A program made the position numbers and the translations under genes. Shown piece after piece: positions 63,139 through 64,000 of a DNA stretch of 64,000 bases; positions within the stretch are counted from its first letter, which is position 1, and each line of letters begins with the position of its first letter. The notes beneath the pieces were generated by a model that ran no database searches, had not been told where the DNA came from, and saw only the letters and a list, made by a program, of their open reading frames with translations. The DNA is from Skeletonema tropicum. Its lineage: Eukaryota; Bacillariophyta; Thalassiosirophyceae; Thalassiosirales; Thalassiosiraceae. The stretch covers positions 2,232,001-2,296,000 of the forward strand of contig CM074137.1 in the NCBI GenBank assembly GCA_037178625.1, written 5' to 3'.

Positions 63139-64000
63139 TTATGCGCGCCAGTCGTAGTCCCTTTCTACAACGTTTGATGAGAAGCTCTTCGGGGGAATCC
63201 CCAGCTTTGTGTCGTAGCCTTCGAGTAGCGACTGATAAAAATCAGGTGATGATAGAGCTTTCATCTCTCTCAAAACCATCTCACCCACGAGCCCCTCTTT
63301 GCAACATCTACGAAAGACGCTCGTCACCAACTTTTCTCTAATCTCGCTATCAGGCATGAGCTTTCTTATCGCCTTCAAAAATGTGCCGTAAGATACATGT
63401 GTCGGTTGAAGATATTCAGAAATCCTTAATTCATCAAACGTAAGGCATGCGACTCGGAAAGCTTCCTCTTGATCTCTTTCGTCGCCACTGGTGAATGCAG
63501 CAGCATTCAAAACACCATTGTAAGAGTATACAGTTGGTCGAGCTGCTGAATTGCCTTTCACATATTCAGACTCCATTCGTCTCAGCATTTCTTGAGCCTT
63601 TATCGCCTTGTCTCTCTTTCGGCTACGAGCAATCGTTGAAATGACAATGGAGTACGCTCTAGCACATGGTCTAACCGATTCATGTCCTTCCGAATAAAAG
63701 TCCTCCATTCGCTGAATAACCTCCAGTGCCTTGTTGTAAGCCTTAAAGTTTCTACTCCGTGCGATGCAGTCGAGTACTGCGCAATATGTACGTGAATTGG
63801 GTGCAACACTCTCATCACCTCCCTGAAGACCGAGCTCCTCCATTGTTGAAAGTATTTGTGTGACGCGATACAGAGCCTTCCTTTCGCCACTTTTGGCCCA
63901 CACATTGATCAAAGCATTGTACACGCTCGTATCCACTTGAACATCAGTCTCGCCTGCAGCGTATCTTCGCTCAAAGTCGTTAAACAACTCTTCCGCCCGC
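63139..64000 (-). CDS. Pentatricopeptide repeat protein, 3' part
   Basis: The frame is open to the window edge (RAEELFNDFERRY), so the N-terminus lies outside. At least five PPR units are visible, each with the T/V-Y-N/C-x-V-L-x-x-x-A start: VDTSVYNALINVWAKSG, NSRTYCAVLDCIARSR, CARAYSIVISTIARSR, TVYSYNGVLNAAAFTSG and THVSYGTFLKAIRKL. Between them are L-x-x-M-E helices. PPR proteins bind organellar RNA and act in processing, stability or translation. No DYW or E domain is seen at the C-terminus (VVERDYDWRA is the end). The target organelle cannot be read without the start. Confidence 0.85.
   Translation of the reverse strand, partial: RAEELFNDFERRYAAGETDVQVDTSVYNALINVWAKSGERKALYRVTQILSTMEELGLQGGDESVAPNSRTYCAVLDCIARSRNFKAYNKALEVIQRMEDFYSEGHESVRPCARAYSIVISTIARSRKRDKAIKAQEMLRRMESEYVKGNSAARPTVYSYNGVLNAAAFTSGDERDQEEAFRVACLTFDELRISEYLQPTHVSYGTFLKAIRKLMPDSEIREKLVTSVFRRCCKEGLVGEMVLREMKALSSPDFYQSLLEGYDTKLGIPPKSFSSNVVERDYDWRA

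Noticed and set aside
1..64000. CRISPR arrays, bacterial operons, Shine-Dalgarno sites
   Set aside because: The window is eukaryotic: spliceosomal introns, signal/GPI and plastid-targeting sequences; no regularly spaced direct repeats of CRISPR type were seen.

Overview
The window looks like nuclear DNA of a diatom, probably a centric one of the Thalassiosira/Skeletonema/Cyclotella kind. The signs are a signal peptide followed by an A-F-A-P plastid motif on a theta-carbonic-anhydrase-like (LCIB) gene, a surface protein ending in P-S/T-x-P-T repeats, a heat shock factor with an RQLN-x-W DNA-binding domain, a MYND plus Sel1-repeat gene typical of diatoms, short GT-AG introns (113-259 bp, most genes intronless), and dense gene packing on both strands. 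The species assignment is inference.

Layout. 1-1560: a transposase fragment, a GGGTATC hairpin array and a promoter-like region rich in TTCTCA. 1564-8408: housekeeping genes for HSF, SRP receptor alpha, a CRAL-TRIO/SEC14 protein and the SNARE YKT6. 8750-12309: two divergent paralogous cysteine-rich secreted proteins around a 1.9 kb spacer with a small palindrome-ended element. 12485-14764: an O-fucosyltransferase-like type II membrane protein. 16395-19805: a SECIS-binding-protein-2-like protein with extra RRM/UHM-like modules, preceded by a 21-bp repeat carrying TGACGTCA and TGACGC. 19844-26176: a 2110-residue protein with seven dsRBD-like repeats followed by a PPR-like region. 26681-33109: a uroporphyrinogen-III methyltransferase-like gene, a PrsW-type membrane protease-like gene, and a three-exon plastid LCIB/theta-CA gene with TGACGTCA in its promoter.

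34607-59662 holds an expanded family with an N-terminal UBA/CUE-like segment and tandem ubiquitin-interacting-motif-like repeats. Two copies are intact. A third is split by about 5.2 kb of inserted DNA containing a decayed reverse-transcriptase element, twin foldback repeats and a tRNA-derived SINE with clear target-site duplications. Between the copies lie a METTL21-like methyltransferase, THOC1 with an added RGG tail, a P3A-type H+-ATPase, and a gene joining an SbcD/Mre11-like nuclease to an SbcC/Rad50-like ATPase, with a frame change near the zinc hook.

60079-64000: a GPI-type secreted protein, a frame-broken MYND/Sel1 gene, and the 3' part of a PPR gene running off the window. Biological themes are ubiquitin recognition, organelle RNA handling, inorganic-carbon acquisition, selenoprotein synthesis and surface proteins. 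There is no operon logic; neighbouring genes are mostly functionally unrelated, as expected for a eukaryote.
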